Assembly: GCA_964496975.1 (NCBI GenBank)
Contig: CAZCBN010000006.1
Span: 1 to 50,213, forward strand
From: CAZCBN01 sp964496975
Lineage (GTDB): Bacteria > Planctomycetota > Phycisphaerae > Phycisphaerales > UBA1924
Direction of reading: 5' to 3'
DNA: 50,213 bases
Shown: in pieces, positions 10,198 to 18,545 of the stretch
Position numbering within the stretch: position 1 is the stretch's first letter
Layout of the letters: every line of letters starts with the position of its first letter
Notes under the pieces: model-generated
Told to the model about the DNA's origin: nothing
The model's input: only the letters and a program-made list of their open reading frames with translations
Database searches by the model: none
Position numbers and translations under genes: made by a program

Positions 10198-11697
10198 GTG
10201 GCGACCGAGCGACCGCAACCCAACGCACACCCCGCGGCGGACGTGCGCCCGAGCTTTGCGCCCACGTTTGCCGACCGACTCCCGCTCTGGCTCTCGTCCT
10301 TCTCGCTGGGCGTGTGGATTATCGCGGCGGTCGGCGTCGCGGCGGGCGTCGCCGCGCTCCTTCGCGGCGAGCGGCAGGCCGCGGGGATGAGCATGTGGGT
10401 GTTCGCCGACATCCACCAGAAGCTCTACGAGCCGATCATCGAGGAGTGGAACGCCGCGCCGCCCGCCGAGGCCGCGCCGATGGTTCAGCAGACGATGCTG
10501 GGCCAGCCCGCGCTGTTGCGCCGGATGCTCACCGGCTTCTTCGGCGGGCTTCCGACAGCCGATCTCATCGAGGTGGAGCGAACGATGGCGGGGCAGGTCT
10601 TCGCGGGCCCCGTCGAGGCGGTGGGCTTTGTCGACCTCACCGACCGGGTCAAGGCCGAGGGGCTGCTGGACAAAGTCTCCGCCGCCTCGTTCGCGACGTG
10701 GTCGACGCGTGGTCGCGTGTTCGGCCTCCCGCACGACATCCACCCAGTGCTGCTCGGCGTGCGCATGGACCTCGTCGAGGCCGCGGGCCTCTCGCTCGAC
10801 GGGGTGGAGACATGGCCCGACCTCGTCGCGGCGCTGCGTCCGCTGATGGCCGACGGCAACGGCGACGGCGAGCCCGACCGCTATCTCATCTCCATCTGGC
10901 CCGCCGAGAGTCACCGCGACAAGATCGAGATGCTGATGCTGCAGGCCGGCACCGGCTACTTCGACGAGGCGGGCGAGCCGGTCATCGCGTCGGACGCGAA
11001 CGCACGCGTGCTCGCCGAGATCGTCTCGTGGTGCGTCGGCCCGGGCCGCATCGCGGCGGACGTCCGCGACTTCACGGCCTCGGGCAACTCGCTGAAGACC
11101 TCGGGCTACGCCGTGACGTACTTCATGCCCGACTGGATGTGCAACGTCTGGAAGAACGAGCTCCCGGGCATGTCGGGCCGGCTCGAGCTGATGCCGCTCC
11201 CGGTGTTCGATTTCGCCCAAGGCCCGCAGCGACGCCGCACGAGCGTTTGGGGCGGCACCATGCTCGGCATCCCGCGGACCACGCGCCGCCTTGAGGAGGC
11301 TTGGGCGTTCGCGAAGCACCTCTACCTCTCGCCGGAGCTCGCGCGTGACCTGTACGTCCGAGGCGACATCGTCACGCCAGTGAAGCAGTTCTGGAGCGAC
11401 CCCGTGTTTGACGAGCCGGACGCATACTTCCGAAGCCAGCCGAAGGGTCGACTCTACCTGGACATGGCCGACTCGGTCCCCCCGCGGCACGCCTCGCCCT
11501 ACAGCCAGATGGCCATCCTCCGCGTTGCCGACGCCGCGACCCGTCTGCACGCCCATGCGATCGCCGCCAACATTCATGAGGCCGAGGCTCTGCTCCCGCG
11601 TGCGGCCGAGGTGCTGCGCGACGCCGAGGCCGCCGTGCGGCTGGCGATGCGGGCCAACCTGTTCCTGGCCGACCGCGAGTCGGGAGACGCACCGTGA
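10198..11697 (+). CDS. ABC sugar transporter, extracellular substrate-binding protein
   Basis: A 499-residue protein starting at GTG 10198, just after the xylA stop and preceded by a GGGGG run. A membrane segment at about residues 36-60 (SLGVWIIAAVGVAAGVAALL) serves as signal or anchor. The rest resembles family-1 extracellular solute-binding proteins: an early lobe with GGLPTADLIEVERTMAGQ, the phrase GVRMDLVEAAGLSLDG followed by TWPDLV, an Asp-rich loop DGNGDGEPDR, a WGGTMLGIPRTT block and a helical C-terminus. No lipobox Cys is seen, so it is probably anchored by the N-terminal segment. It overlaps the first permease gene by GTGA. Context suggests xylose or xylo-oligosaccharides as ligand; the size of the binding pocket cannot be judged from sequence. 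Confidence 0.85.
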   Translation: MATERPQPNAHPAADVRPSFAPTFADRLPLWLSSFSLGVWIIAAVGVAAGVAALLRGERQAAGMSMWVFADIHQKLYEPIIEEWNAAPPAEAAPMVQQTMLGQPALLRRMLTGFFGGLPTADLIEVERTMAGQVFAGPVEAVGFVDLTDRVKAEGLLDKVSAASFATWSTRGRVFGLPHDIHPVLLGVRMDLVEAAGLSLDGVETWPDLVAALRPLMADGNGDGEPDRYLISIWPAESHRDKIEMLMLQAGTGYFDEAGEPVIASDANARVLAEIVSWCVGPGRIAADVRDFTASGNSLKTSGYAVTYFMPDWMCNVWKNELPGMSGRLELMPLPVFDFAQGPQRRRTSVWGGTMLGIPRTTRRLEEAWAFAKHLYLSPELARDLYVRGDIVTPVKQFWSDPVFDEPDAYFRSQPKGRLYLDMADSVPPRHASPYSQMAILRVADAATRLHAHAIAANIHEAEALLPRAAEVLRDAEAAVRLAMRANLFLADRESGDAP

Positions 11698-12614
11698 GCC
11701 GCCCGCGACCGCCGGGAAGCCGCGGCGAGCGTGCCGCCGGTTGGATCCTCACGGGCCCGTTCCTCATCGTCACCGCGGTCTTCGTGCTCGTACCGCTCTA
11801 TCGCTCGATCGTGCTCGCCTTCAGCCAGACCTTCGGCCCCGGCGCAACCCGCCCCGCGGGCCTGCTGAACTTCCGCCTCACGCTCGAGGACCCGCTCTTC
11901 TGGGTGGCGCTGCGGAACACGACGCTCTTCACGCTCGGCTCGCTCTTTGTGCAGCTCCCCTTCGCGCTCCTGCTCGCCGCGATGCTCAACCGGCCGAATC
12001 TCCGCGGGCGCACCGTGTACCGCCTCGTCATGTTCATGCCGCAGCTCGTCGGCCTGGTCTTCGCCGCCATGATCGGCGGCATCTTCTTCGAGAAGCGGGC
12101 CGGTGCGGTCAACCAGATCCTGCACGCCGCGTCGTCGTTCGTGTCGCGGCACACGCCCATTGAGGCCGAGTGGTCGCTCGACTTTCCCTGGCTCGATGTT
12201 CACGTGGTGCCCACGCTCGTGCTCATCGCGATGTGGCTCTACGCGGGGTTCAATATGGTCTTCTTCCTCGCCGCGCTGCAGAACGTCGACAAGTCGCTCG
12301 TCGAGGCCGCCCTGCTCGGCGGCGCCAACACGCGCCAGCGATTCTGGAACGTCGTCATCCCGTCCGTGCGGCCCGTGCTCACCTTCGTCACGCTCCTGAG
12401 CCTCATCGGCAGCATGCAGCTCTTCGAACTCCCCTTCATCATGCTCAACGGCCCGGGGACGCAGAACCGCGGTCTCACCGTCGTCATGTACCTCTACCAG
12501 CAAGCCTTCGAGCAGGGCAACCTCGGCTGGGGCTCTGCGGTCGGTTGGCTCCTCGGCATCGGCCTCATCGGCGCGTCCGTGCTCCAGATGATCCTCGCCA
12601 GGAGAGAGGCATGA
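11694..12614 (+). CDS. ABC sugar transporter permease, MalF/UgpA type
   Basis: An inner-membrane protein of 306 residues with about six hydrophobic segments, starting with WILTGPFLIVTAVFVLVPLY. The cytoplasmic EAA loop is clear: VEAALLGGANTRQRFWNVVI followed by PSVRP; this loop contacts the ATPase. The GTG start overlaps the stop of the binding-protein gene, and its own stop overlaps the ATG of the second permease, so the three genes form one translational unit. It should form the channel together with the next gene product. Confidence 0.9.
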   Translation: MSRPRPPGSRGERAAGWILTGPFLIVTAVFVLVPLYRSIVLAFSQTFGPGATRPAGLLNFRLTLEDPLFWVALRNTTLFTLGSLFVQLPFALLLAAMLNRPNLRGRTVYRLVMFMPQLVGLVFAAMIGGIFFEKRAGAVNQILHAASSFVSRHTPIEAEWSLDFPWLDVHVVPTLVLIAMWLYAGFNMVFFLAALQNVDKSLVEAALLGGANTRQRFWNVVIPSVRPVLTFVTLLSLIGSMQLFELPFIMLNGPGTQNRGLTVVMYLYQQAFEQGNLGWGSAVGWLLGIGLIGASVLQMILARREA

Positions 12615-13471
12615 AGCACGCAAAGACCGCGACGCTCGCGCGGCGCCTCTGGCCCCATGCCCTGCTGCTCCCCATCGCCGCCGTCATGCTGATGCCGATC
12701 GCGTGGCTCGTCATCGCCGCATTCAAGCGAGACGAGGACTTCTTCACGTCCCTCTTCCTCCCGGTTGACGGCGAGGGACGCATCGACCCCACGCGGCTCA
12801 CACTCGCCAACTTCGATCGGCTCCTCGCCGACGTCGGCATCCTCTCCGCGCTGACCAACAGCTTCTTTTTATCCGGCGTCCTCGCCGTCGCGGCAAGCCT
12901 CTGCTGCGCGGCCGCGGGGTACGCCCTTGCGCGCCTGCGCTTCCGCGCGGCCGCGCCGATCACGGTCGTCACGCTCGCGCTGCTGGTCGTCCCGCCGCCG
13001 CTGCTTCTCGCCCCGACCTACGAGCTGGTTCACCGCCTCGGCATCCTCGACAGCTACACGGCCGTTCTGCTTCCGATGGTCGCGCCGGCGTTCGGGGTCT
13101 TTCTGTTCCGCCAGGCCACCAAGCAATCGGTGCCGTTCGAGCTGCTGGAAGCCGCACGCGTCGAGGGTATGCGAGAAACCGCGATCTTCTTCAACATCGC
13201 GCTCCCGCTCCTCCGCCCCATGATCGGCGCGTTCATGATGATTACGTTCCTCTCCATGTGGAACAACTTCATCATGCCGCAGGTGCTGCTGCACAGCCCG
13301 GAAAAGATGCCGCTCGCCGTCGCCGTCGCCAACATGAAGGGCGTGTACTACCAGGACTACGGCGTGCAGACCGCCGCCTCGCTGCTTTCCGTGGCGCCGG
13401 TGCTCGTCCTCTTCCTCATGCTGCAGCGCGACTTCGTCGCGGGCCTGGCAAGCGGCGCCGTGAAGGGCTGA
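12611..13471 (+). CDS. ABC sugar transporter permease, MalG/UgpE type
   Basis: A 286-residue inner-membrane protein that begins at ATG 12611, overlapping the previous stop by ATGA. The first segment is HALLLPIAAVMLMPIAWLVI. The EAA loop reads LEAARVEGMRETAIFFNIAL followed by PLLRP, and the C-terminal MSMWNNFIMPQVLL-type region is typical of MalG-like subunits. No ABC ATPase gene follows: the next gene is on the other strand. The importer must therefore use an ATPase encoded elsewhere, as known for MsmK- or UgpC-type shared ATPases in other bacteria. A frame open from 12170 exists upstream but lies inside the first permease gene and is not coding. Confidence 0.9.
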   Translation: MKHAKTATLARRLWPHALLLPIAAVMLMPIAWLVIAAFKRDEDFFTSLFLPVDGEGRIDPTRLTLANFDRLLADVGILSALTNSFFLSGVLAVAASLCCAAAGYALARLRFRAAAPITVVTLALLVVPPPLLLAPTYELVHRLGILDSYTAVLLPMVAPAFGVFLFRQATKQSVPFELLEAARVEGMRETAIFFNIALPLLRPMIGAFMMITFLSMWNNFIMPQVLLHSPEKMPLAVAVANMKGVYYQDYGVQTAASLLSVAPVLVLFLMLQRDFVAGLASGAVKG

Positions 13472-13473
13472 CG

Positions 13474-13517
13474 CGGCCATAGGCCGTGGTGGGTCGGCTC
13501 ACGCCGCGACTGAGCCG
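13474..13517. terminator. Weak hairpins between converging genes
   Basis: Two hairpins follow the permease stop: CGGCC-ATA-GGCCG (13474-13486) and a 7-bp stem CGGCTCA/TGAGCCG (13495-13517). Neither has a T-run on either strand, so a terminator role is only a suggestion from the converging gene arrangement. Confidence 0.25.
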
Positions 13518-13625
13518 CCTTGAAGGCGCCTTGAAGCCGCCGTGATGTCGCCGAGACGAGCGATTCCTGCCCACCCGCCGGCGCCGCACCACCACGCATC
13601 ACGCTCCGACGCCGGCCATCAACCA

Positions 13626-15452
13626 TCACCGCGGCGGATACGCCCCGGGGTGCCCGAGCCCGTCGACGCTCCATCCCAGGTCGCGTGCCGCTCGGGCCGG
13701 CGCGGGCGGGCGAACGCTCAGCCCTGCGAACGTCGACACCGGCTCGAACCGGCGCAGATGCACGCCGACGAACACGCGCGAGCGATCGCCCAGCGACGCC
13801 CAACTCCCAGCGCCCCGCCCAGCGGCCTCCAGATGCTCCAGCGTGAACGCGACCCGCGGCGGCCCACCGGCGGACCCGCTCGGCTCGCTCAGCAGCGCCC
13901 GCTGCCCCGCGGGAGTCGATCGCACAAACACATTGTGCGAGACGACGGCGAGCTGTGAAATCTCGGCCGCGGCCCCGATCGCCTCGTTCTGATCCACCAC
14001 GATGAACGGCTCGCCGAATGAGTCGTCCGCGTAGAACAGATTGCCCACGATCTCGTGCCCCACGCGCTCCGCCACGCCCGGGCCCGACGCGGGGTGCCAG
14101 CCGAAGTGGTCGTTCTCGGCGCTCCGCTCGTTGCGGTGCGCGTGCACGCGGCTGTTGATCAGCGTGTTGTTCGCCACCGTCACGTCGCGGCTGTTCAGCA
14201 GCTTGACGCCCGTCGGGCAGTCGAGGAACACGTTCCCCGCAACGACGGCGCCCTTGGAAATCTCAAAGAAAAAGCCGTTGTCGGTCCGCTCGACCCAGTT
14301 GTCGACGAACACGCCGTCCACGTTTCCGACGTCGTACCAGACGCCGGACGACTCGCCGAAGTGTTCGACAATGAGGTTCTCACGGCACACCAGCCGGTGG
14401 CACTGGTTGAAGATCTTCACCGCGGAAACGAAGTACCCGGTGATCCCGCGGACGTTGTTCCGCGTCACGATGTTCCGCTCGACGATCGCGTCGTCGGACG
14501 CCAGCACGAAGATGCCCTCCGTCCCCGTGTCGCTCACGAGGCACCGCCGGATCACGAGATTGTCCCCGCGGAAGTAGCCCGCCACGCGGGAGCAGTGCGT
14601 GAAGCTGCAGTCCTCAAACCGCGATCCGACCACGTCGCCGCCGTGCGAGCGATCGTCCGAGGGGCCCTCGGGGTCGTTCGCCTCGATCTCGATAGCGCGG
14701 AAGGCGTACTGGCTGAAGTCGACGCCGAGCACCGTGAGCCCCGCCCGGTCCGCGGCCGAACCCCGGATGGGCCCGATCGTTCGCAGCAGCGCGCCATCGA
14801 ACGCCGTGATCTCGACGAGTCGCTCCCGTGGGTCCATGCCGATGTAGACGTGCCCGGTCGCGTAGTCGACCCAGAACGAGTCACGCGTCACCTCGCCGGG
14901 CCCGCCCACCGGCGTGAGCGAGCGGCCGTCAACGAACACCATGTCGTTGTTGAACTTGTGCAGCGGCGTCCGCGTGATCTCGCTCTCCCGCCGCCACCAG
15001 GCCGCCGGTGCCGCGGGAAACAGGGTCTGCCAGCGGGTCCGCCACAGCCCGCCACGCACGGGCTGCCACTCCGTTGCGACGCGTGTTCCCTTGAGAATCG
15101 GCCGCTCATCGCCGTACGGCTGCAGCGCGATGCCCTGGTTCGTGACAAGGTCGCCCGTGCGGTAGGTCCCGCCTCGGAGAACGATGACGTCCCCCGTCCG
15201 CGCCGCGGCCATGGCGTGCTCGATCGTCGTCGGCCCGTCCAACGCCCGGCCGTCCGAGGCCGCGTCACCCTCAGGCGACACGTACCACACGCGGCTCGCC
15301 CCGTCCGGCACTGCATACGTCTGCGCGACCGGGCCAAAGTGCCCCTCGGGCGGTGCCGCAAGAGATGCTTCGACCACGCCAAGTCCGACCAGGGCCATTC
15401 CCGCTGCGCTACACGCCCGCATCACAGCCCTCCGGCCGCCAAGGCCAACCAA
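13626..15452 (-). CDS. Secreted right-handed beta-helix protein (parallel beta-helix repeats)
   Basis: A protein of 608 residues, or 598 from ATG 15422, which puts a normal signal peptide (MRACSAAGMALVGLGVVEAS) right at the N-terminus. After the signal it has WYVSPEGDAASDGRA, TIEHAMAAARTGDVIVLRGG and TYRTGD, the usual opening of DUF1565/polysaccharide-lyase-like beta-helix proteins. From about residue 240 to 470 there are regular beta-helix rungs rich in N-x-V/I and C-R patterns, such as DNLVIRRCLVSDTGTEGI, SDDAIVERNIVTRNN and RDVTVANNTLINS. Folds of this type bind or cleave polysaccharides. The catalytic function cannot be assigned; a lyase or hydrolase for pectin or uronic-acid-bearing xylan fits the context. 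It is the last gene in the minus-strand group after lacI. Confidence 0.75.
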   Translation of the reverse strand: MVGLGGRRAVMRACSAAGMALVGLGVVEASLAAPPEGHFGPVAQTYAVPDGASRVWYVSPEGDAASDGRALDGPTTIEHAMAAARTGDVIVLRGGTYRTGDLVTNQGIALQPYGDERPILKGTRVATEWQPVRGGLWRTRWQTLFPAAPAAWWRRESEITRTPLHKFNNDMVFVDGRSLTPVGGPGEVTRDSFWVDYATGHVYIGMDPRERLVEITAFDGALLRTIGPIRGSAADRAGLTVLGVDFSQYAFRAIEIEANDPEGPSDDRSHGGDVVGSRFEDCSFTHCSRVAGYFRGDNLVIRRCLVSDTGTEGIFVLASDDAIVERNIVTRNNVRGITGYFVSAVKIFNQCHRLVCRENLIVEHFGESSGVWYDVGNVDGVFVDNWVERTDNGFFFEISKGAVVAGNVFLDCPTGVKLLNSRDVTVANNTLINSRVHAHRNERSAENDHFGWHPASGPGVAERVGHEIVGNLFYADDSFGEPFIVVDQNEAIGAAAEISQLAVVSHNVFVRSTPAGQRALLSEPSGSAGGPPRVAFTLEHLEAAGRGAGSWASLGDRSRVFVGVHLRRFEPVSTFAGLSVRPPAPARAARDLGWSVDGLGHPGAYPPR

Positions 15453-15675
15453 GTCTGCAGCCGATCAGGCCGTCGCCCATCGCACCCGTGGGGCCCGGCC
15501 GCACACGCCGAACGCCCCGATGTCCGCTCGCACGATGCATCCGCACGCATCGGCGCCGATGAATCCCGCGGGGGCGCTCCTCGCGGCCCGCGCGGAAAGA
15601 GAGGAGGCTGTCAAGCCGCGAACACGGCACCACAAGTCCAACACCCGCCCACCGCCGAGTGAGCCGCGCCCGCCG

Positions 15676-16608
15676 TCAGTTCTGCACCAGAATGTCTCGC
15701 CGCAGCAACGTCGTCGAAAGCTGGCTGCCGTAGGTCTCGAGCGACACGCTCCCGTCCAGCCGGATGATGTTTGCCGTGTTGCTCGCGCCGTGCCGCCAGC
15801 GGATGTCGCGGTATGAGTTCTCGCCGCTGGTGAACCCGCCGCCGGCGTTCGCCGCCGTCATGTCCACGTTGAAGCCGCCGTCGATCGACGCGTTCAACGC
15901 CTCGTTCGGAGCGCCGCCGGCCGCGAGCACCGACTTCAGCAGATAGTTGTGCGGCATGGCCGCGGCGCCGTTCGCGGTTAGCCGACCGTTGTTGTCAAGC
16001 TTGGTGAGGATGGGGAACACGTGCCCGCCGCCCTGCTGCGACGCGCGGTTGTACGCGCGGAAGTCCTGCCCCGTGTCCGCGATGACCGCGAAGTCCGATG
16101 GGCTCTGCACCGAGTCGATCCGCCGCGGCAGGAACCGACCGCCGCCCGGCCTCGTCGGGTCGACGCTGCTCACGTCGGGCATCATGCGCGGGTGGCACGC
16201 GTAGTTGTTCAACGCGAAGAACCCGTCCGGGTCGTCCATCGGCGTCGCCCGTGCGCACAGCAGAATCTCGCGCACGCCCTTGCGGTTCGACCCGTTCACG
16301 AAGTCCGTGCTGAGCCCAGCTGTCTCCTGGCCCAGGTACGGCAGGATGTACGTCGGCCACTCCTTCGTCTCCGTCGTGTTCCAGCCCAGCGTTCCGCCGT
16401 TCACCTTCCCGGGCGGCAGGAGCTCCTTCCAGTCGTCCGCGTACATCGCGAGCGAGAGCCCGATCTGCCGGCCGTTCGACGCGCACGCCACGTCCTGCGC
16501 CGACTGGCGGGCCCGCCCGAGCGCGGGCAGCAGCACCCCGATCAGCAGCGCGATGATCGCGATCACAACAAGCAGTTCGATGAGCGTAAAGGCACGTGGC
16601 GTGCGCAT
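15676..16608 (-). CDS. Type II pseudopilin-like protein (DUF1559-like)
   Basis: A 310-residue protein whose N-terminus, RAFTLIELLVVIAIIALLIG, is a class III prepilin signal: a short basic leader, then the F-T-L-I-E site where prepilin peptidase cuts before Phe, then a hydrophobic helix. The next part (LLPALGRARQSAQDVACASN) and the late GASNTANIIRLDGSV-type segment match the large planctomycete family of pseudopilins with a C-terminal domain. An excellent ribosome site AGGAGGT lies at 16614-16620 just before the ATG. Members occur in many copies per genome and their roles are mostly unknown. Its place between a lacI-linked repeat protein and a beta-helix protein suggests co-regulation with xylan degradation. 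Confidence 0.85.
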   Translation of the reverse strand: MRTPRAFTLIELLVVIAIIALLIGVLLPALGRARQSAQDVACASNGRQIGLSLAMYADDWKELLPPGKVNGGTLGWNTTETKEWPTYILPYLGQETAGLSTDFVNGSNRKGVREILLCARATPMDDPDGFFALNNYACHPRMMPDVSSVDPTRPGGGRFLPRRIDSVQSPSDFAVIADTGQDFRAYNRASQQGGGHVFPILTKLDNNGRLTANGAAAMPHNYLLKSVLAAGGAPNEALNASIDGGFNVDMTAANAGGGFTSGENSYRDIRWRHGASNTANIIRLDGSVSLETYGSQLSTTLLRRDILVQN

Positions 16609-16701
16609 GGCAGACCTCCTGAAGGCCCGGACAAGGGCCGAGGTGTCAGATGAAATCGCCCGAGGGACCCGCGAAGGTCCAACGGGCAGTGGAGTGGACC
16701 G

Positions 16702-18495
16702 TTATTCCGGGCAGGCGCACTTCAGGAGGTTCACGAAGAACAGCGCGTCCTCGAAGTCCGTCACGCCCTCGTTCGTCAGATCGAACGGCGCGTCGAGGAA
16801 ACTCAGCATGTCGAAGAATGTCCGCGCCCCGTCCCCGTCAAGGTCGGGGTCGATGAACGAGGGCGACACCGCCACCAGCCGCACCGACGCGATCTCGATC
16901 AGCAGCCGGGCCGTGCTCCCGAACTGCGAGGTGATCTGCCACTGGTCCAGGCCGAAGTCCTGCGTCATGTTGCCGTCGGTCAGGAAGTTGAACGCCTGCT
17001 GGCGGAAGACCGGCCCCGGGTTCGTCAGCGGCTGCGTCACCGTGAAGAACGCCCCGTCCGTCGCCACGGCGCCCGTCCCGTCGGCCCCGAAGCCCTGCGT
17101 GCTGAAGAAGAACTGGAACTCTTCCCCCGACTCCAGCGGGTCGGCACCGACGCTGTCGTTGTCCGTCAGGCCGATCGTGAACCCGGTCGACTGGTTGCCC
17201 ACCCGGGCCCGCGCGACGATCTCGAGCACCGTCGACGCCGCGTCAAACTCAAGGATCGGCCCGCTGTTGAAGCCGATGCCGCCGAAGTCCGACACGTCGA
17301 TCAGCAGGCCCTCGGGGTTCGCCGTCAGCGCCCCGCCCGTCCCGAACGCCCCGAACGTGAACAGCCCGGGCAGCGTGGGCGCGTTCTCGTCAAAGGTTGC
17401 AAGCGGGATCGCCGGCGCGCCGGGGATCGCCTCGATCACGATGTCCTTGATCTCAAGGTTCAGCGTGTCCGTCTCGCCGAACGGCGACTGGATGAACCAC
17501 TCAAAGAAGCCCGGGTTCAGCTCGCCGTCCCCGGTGTTGGCCGTGGCGAAGCTCGGGCCAAGGCGAGAGAACGCGCTCAGCGGGATCGACACGTCGGTGT
17601 ACACACCCTCCGCGAAGTTCGCGGTCAGGAAGTTGTACTCGTAGTTCTCCCCGCCCAGCCCGGGCGCGGAGTCGTCGCCGTCGATATCGCCGAACACGAG
17701 CTGGAAGTTGTCCTGCGTGTTCCCCGGCAGCCGCCGCCCGGTGATCCGGACCTGGTACCGCTCCGCCGGAACCTCGGTCGACGCCGCGAACGCCCGACCG
17801 GAGCCGCCGAACGAGCTGACGTTGATCACGACGCTGTTGTTCGTCTCGGTCAGCGCGCCGGGGTTCGTCGTGTTGCTGAAGCCGCCGAACCCGCCGCCGA
17901 TGAACCCGGTGCCGAGGTCGGCCACGACATAGTCCGCCGTCAGGCACACCGGCTCGAGCACGATCTCCGCGATCTCGATCGCGAGCCGGTCGCGCACGTT
18001 GAAGTCGGACTGAAGGATGAAGAACTCAAGCCCGAAGTTCGCCTCGCCGTCGCCCGGGTTGGCAAAGCCCGGCGCCGTCACCACGCCCAGCGGCGTCGAA
18101 CCAAGCGAGAAGACGATGTCCGTGAAGCCCGTCTCGCTCAGGTCCTCCGTCGACACGCGCCACTGAAACGCGTCCGCGCTCGTCGCCGAGTCGACGTCCG
18201 TCAGCGACACCGTGAAGTTCTCGGCCACGTTCCCCGGAAGCCGCCGCGCACGGACCCGGAGCTGCAACGCGTCCGAGTCCACCACGGTCGGCGTCAGCCC
18301 CACCGAGAAGCCGCCGAACCCCGTCGTGTCGATCACCAGGCTGCCCGGCGTCTCCGTGGCGTCGGTGGCAAAGCTCTCAAAGAGCCCCACGCCCGACGAA
18401 CCATCAAAGTCCACAATCGGAACGGTCTGCGCGCTCGCCGACACGCCCAACGCACCGGCAACAAACGCAGGCCCCAAACGTCCGGCAAGGGTCAT
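16702..18495 (-). CDS. Secreted protein with three internal repeats and dockerin-like C-terminus, function unknown
   Basis: The start is placed at ATG 18495 because GGAGAT lies 5-10 bases before it and a signal peptide (MTLAGRLGPAFVAGALGVSA) follows directly; an upstream GTG at 18549 overlaps the lacI stop and adds 18 residues. The 597-residue product has three similar beta-rich domains of about 170 residues (about 25-195, 200-385 and 388-555). Each contains a phrase like VIDTTGFGG, VINVSSFGG or LIDVSDFGG, and the first two share RARRLPGN/TGRRLPGN followed by NFTVSLTDVDS or NFQLVFGDIDG. The last 45 residues contain DPDLDGDG and FFDMLSFLD and end CACPE, a dockerin-like tail also seen in the GH10 xylanase. 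The domains may be carbohydrate-binding, but I do not recognise the family. Very low in Lys and Cys, rich in Gly, Thr and Phe. Confidence 0.82.
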   Translation of the reverse strand: MTLAGRLGPAFVAGALGVSASAQTVPIVDFDGSSGVGLFESFATDATETPGSLVIDTTGFGGFSVGLTPTVVDSDALQLRVRARRLPGNVAENFTVSLTDVDSATSADAFQWRVSTEDLSETGFTDIVFSLGSTPLGVVTAPGFANPGDGEANFGLEFFILQSDFNVRDRLAIEIAEIVLEPVCLTADYVVADLGTGFIGGGFGGFSNTTNPGALTETNNSVVINVSSFGGSGRAFAASTEVPAERYQVRITGRRLPGNTQDNFQLVFGDIDGDDSAPGLGGENYEYNFLTANFAEGVYTDVSIPLSAFSRLGPSFATANTGDGELNPGFFEWFIQSPFGETDTLNLEIKDIVIEAIPGAPAIPLATFDENAPTLPGLFTFGAFGTGGALTANPEGLLIDVSDFGGIGFNSGPILEFDAASTVLEIVARARVGNQSTGFTIGLTDNDSVGADPLESGEEFQFFFSTQGFGADGTGAVATDGAFFTVTQPLTNPGPVFRQQAFNFLTDGNMTQDFGLDQWQITSQFGSTARLLIEIASVRLVAVSPSFIDPDLDGDGARTFFDMLSFLDAPFDLTNEGVTDFEDALFFVNLLKCACPE

Positions 18496-18545
18496 GGCCG
18501 ATCTCCTATCTCCGGCGGTCACGCGGCCCGCGCGCACCGCCTTGG

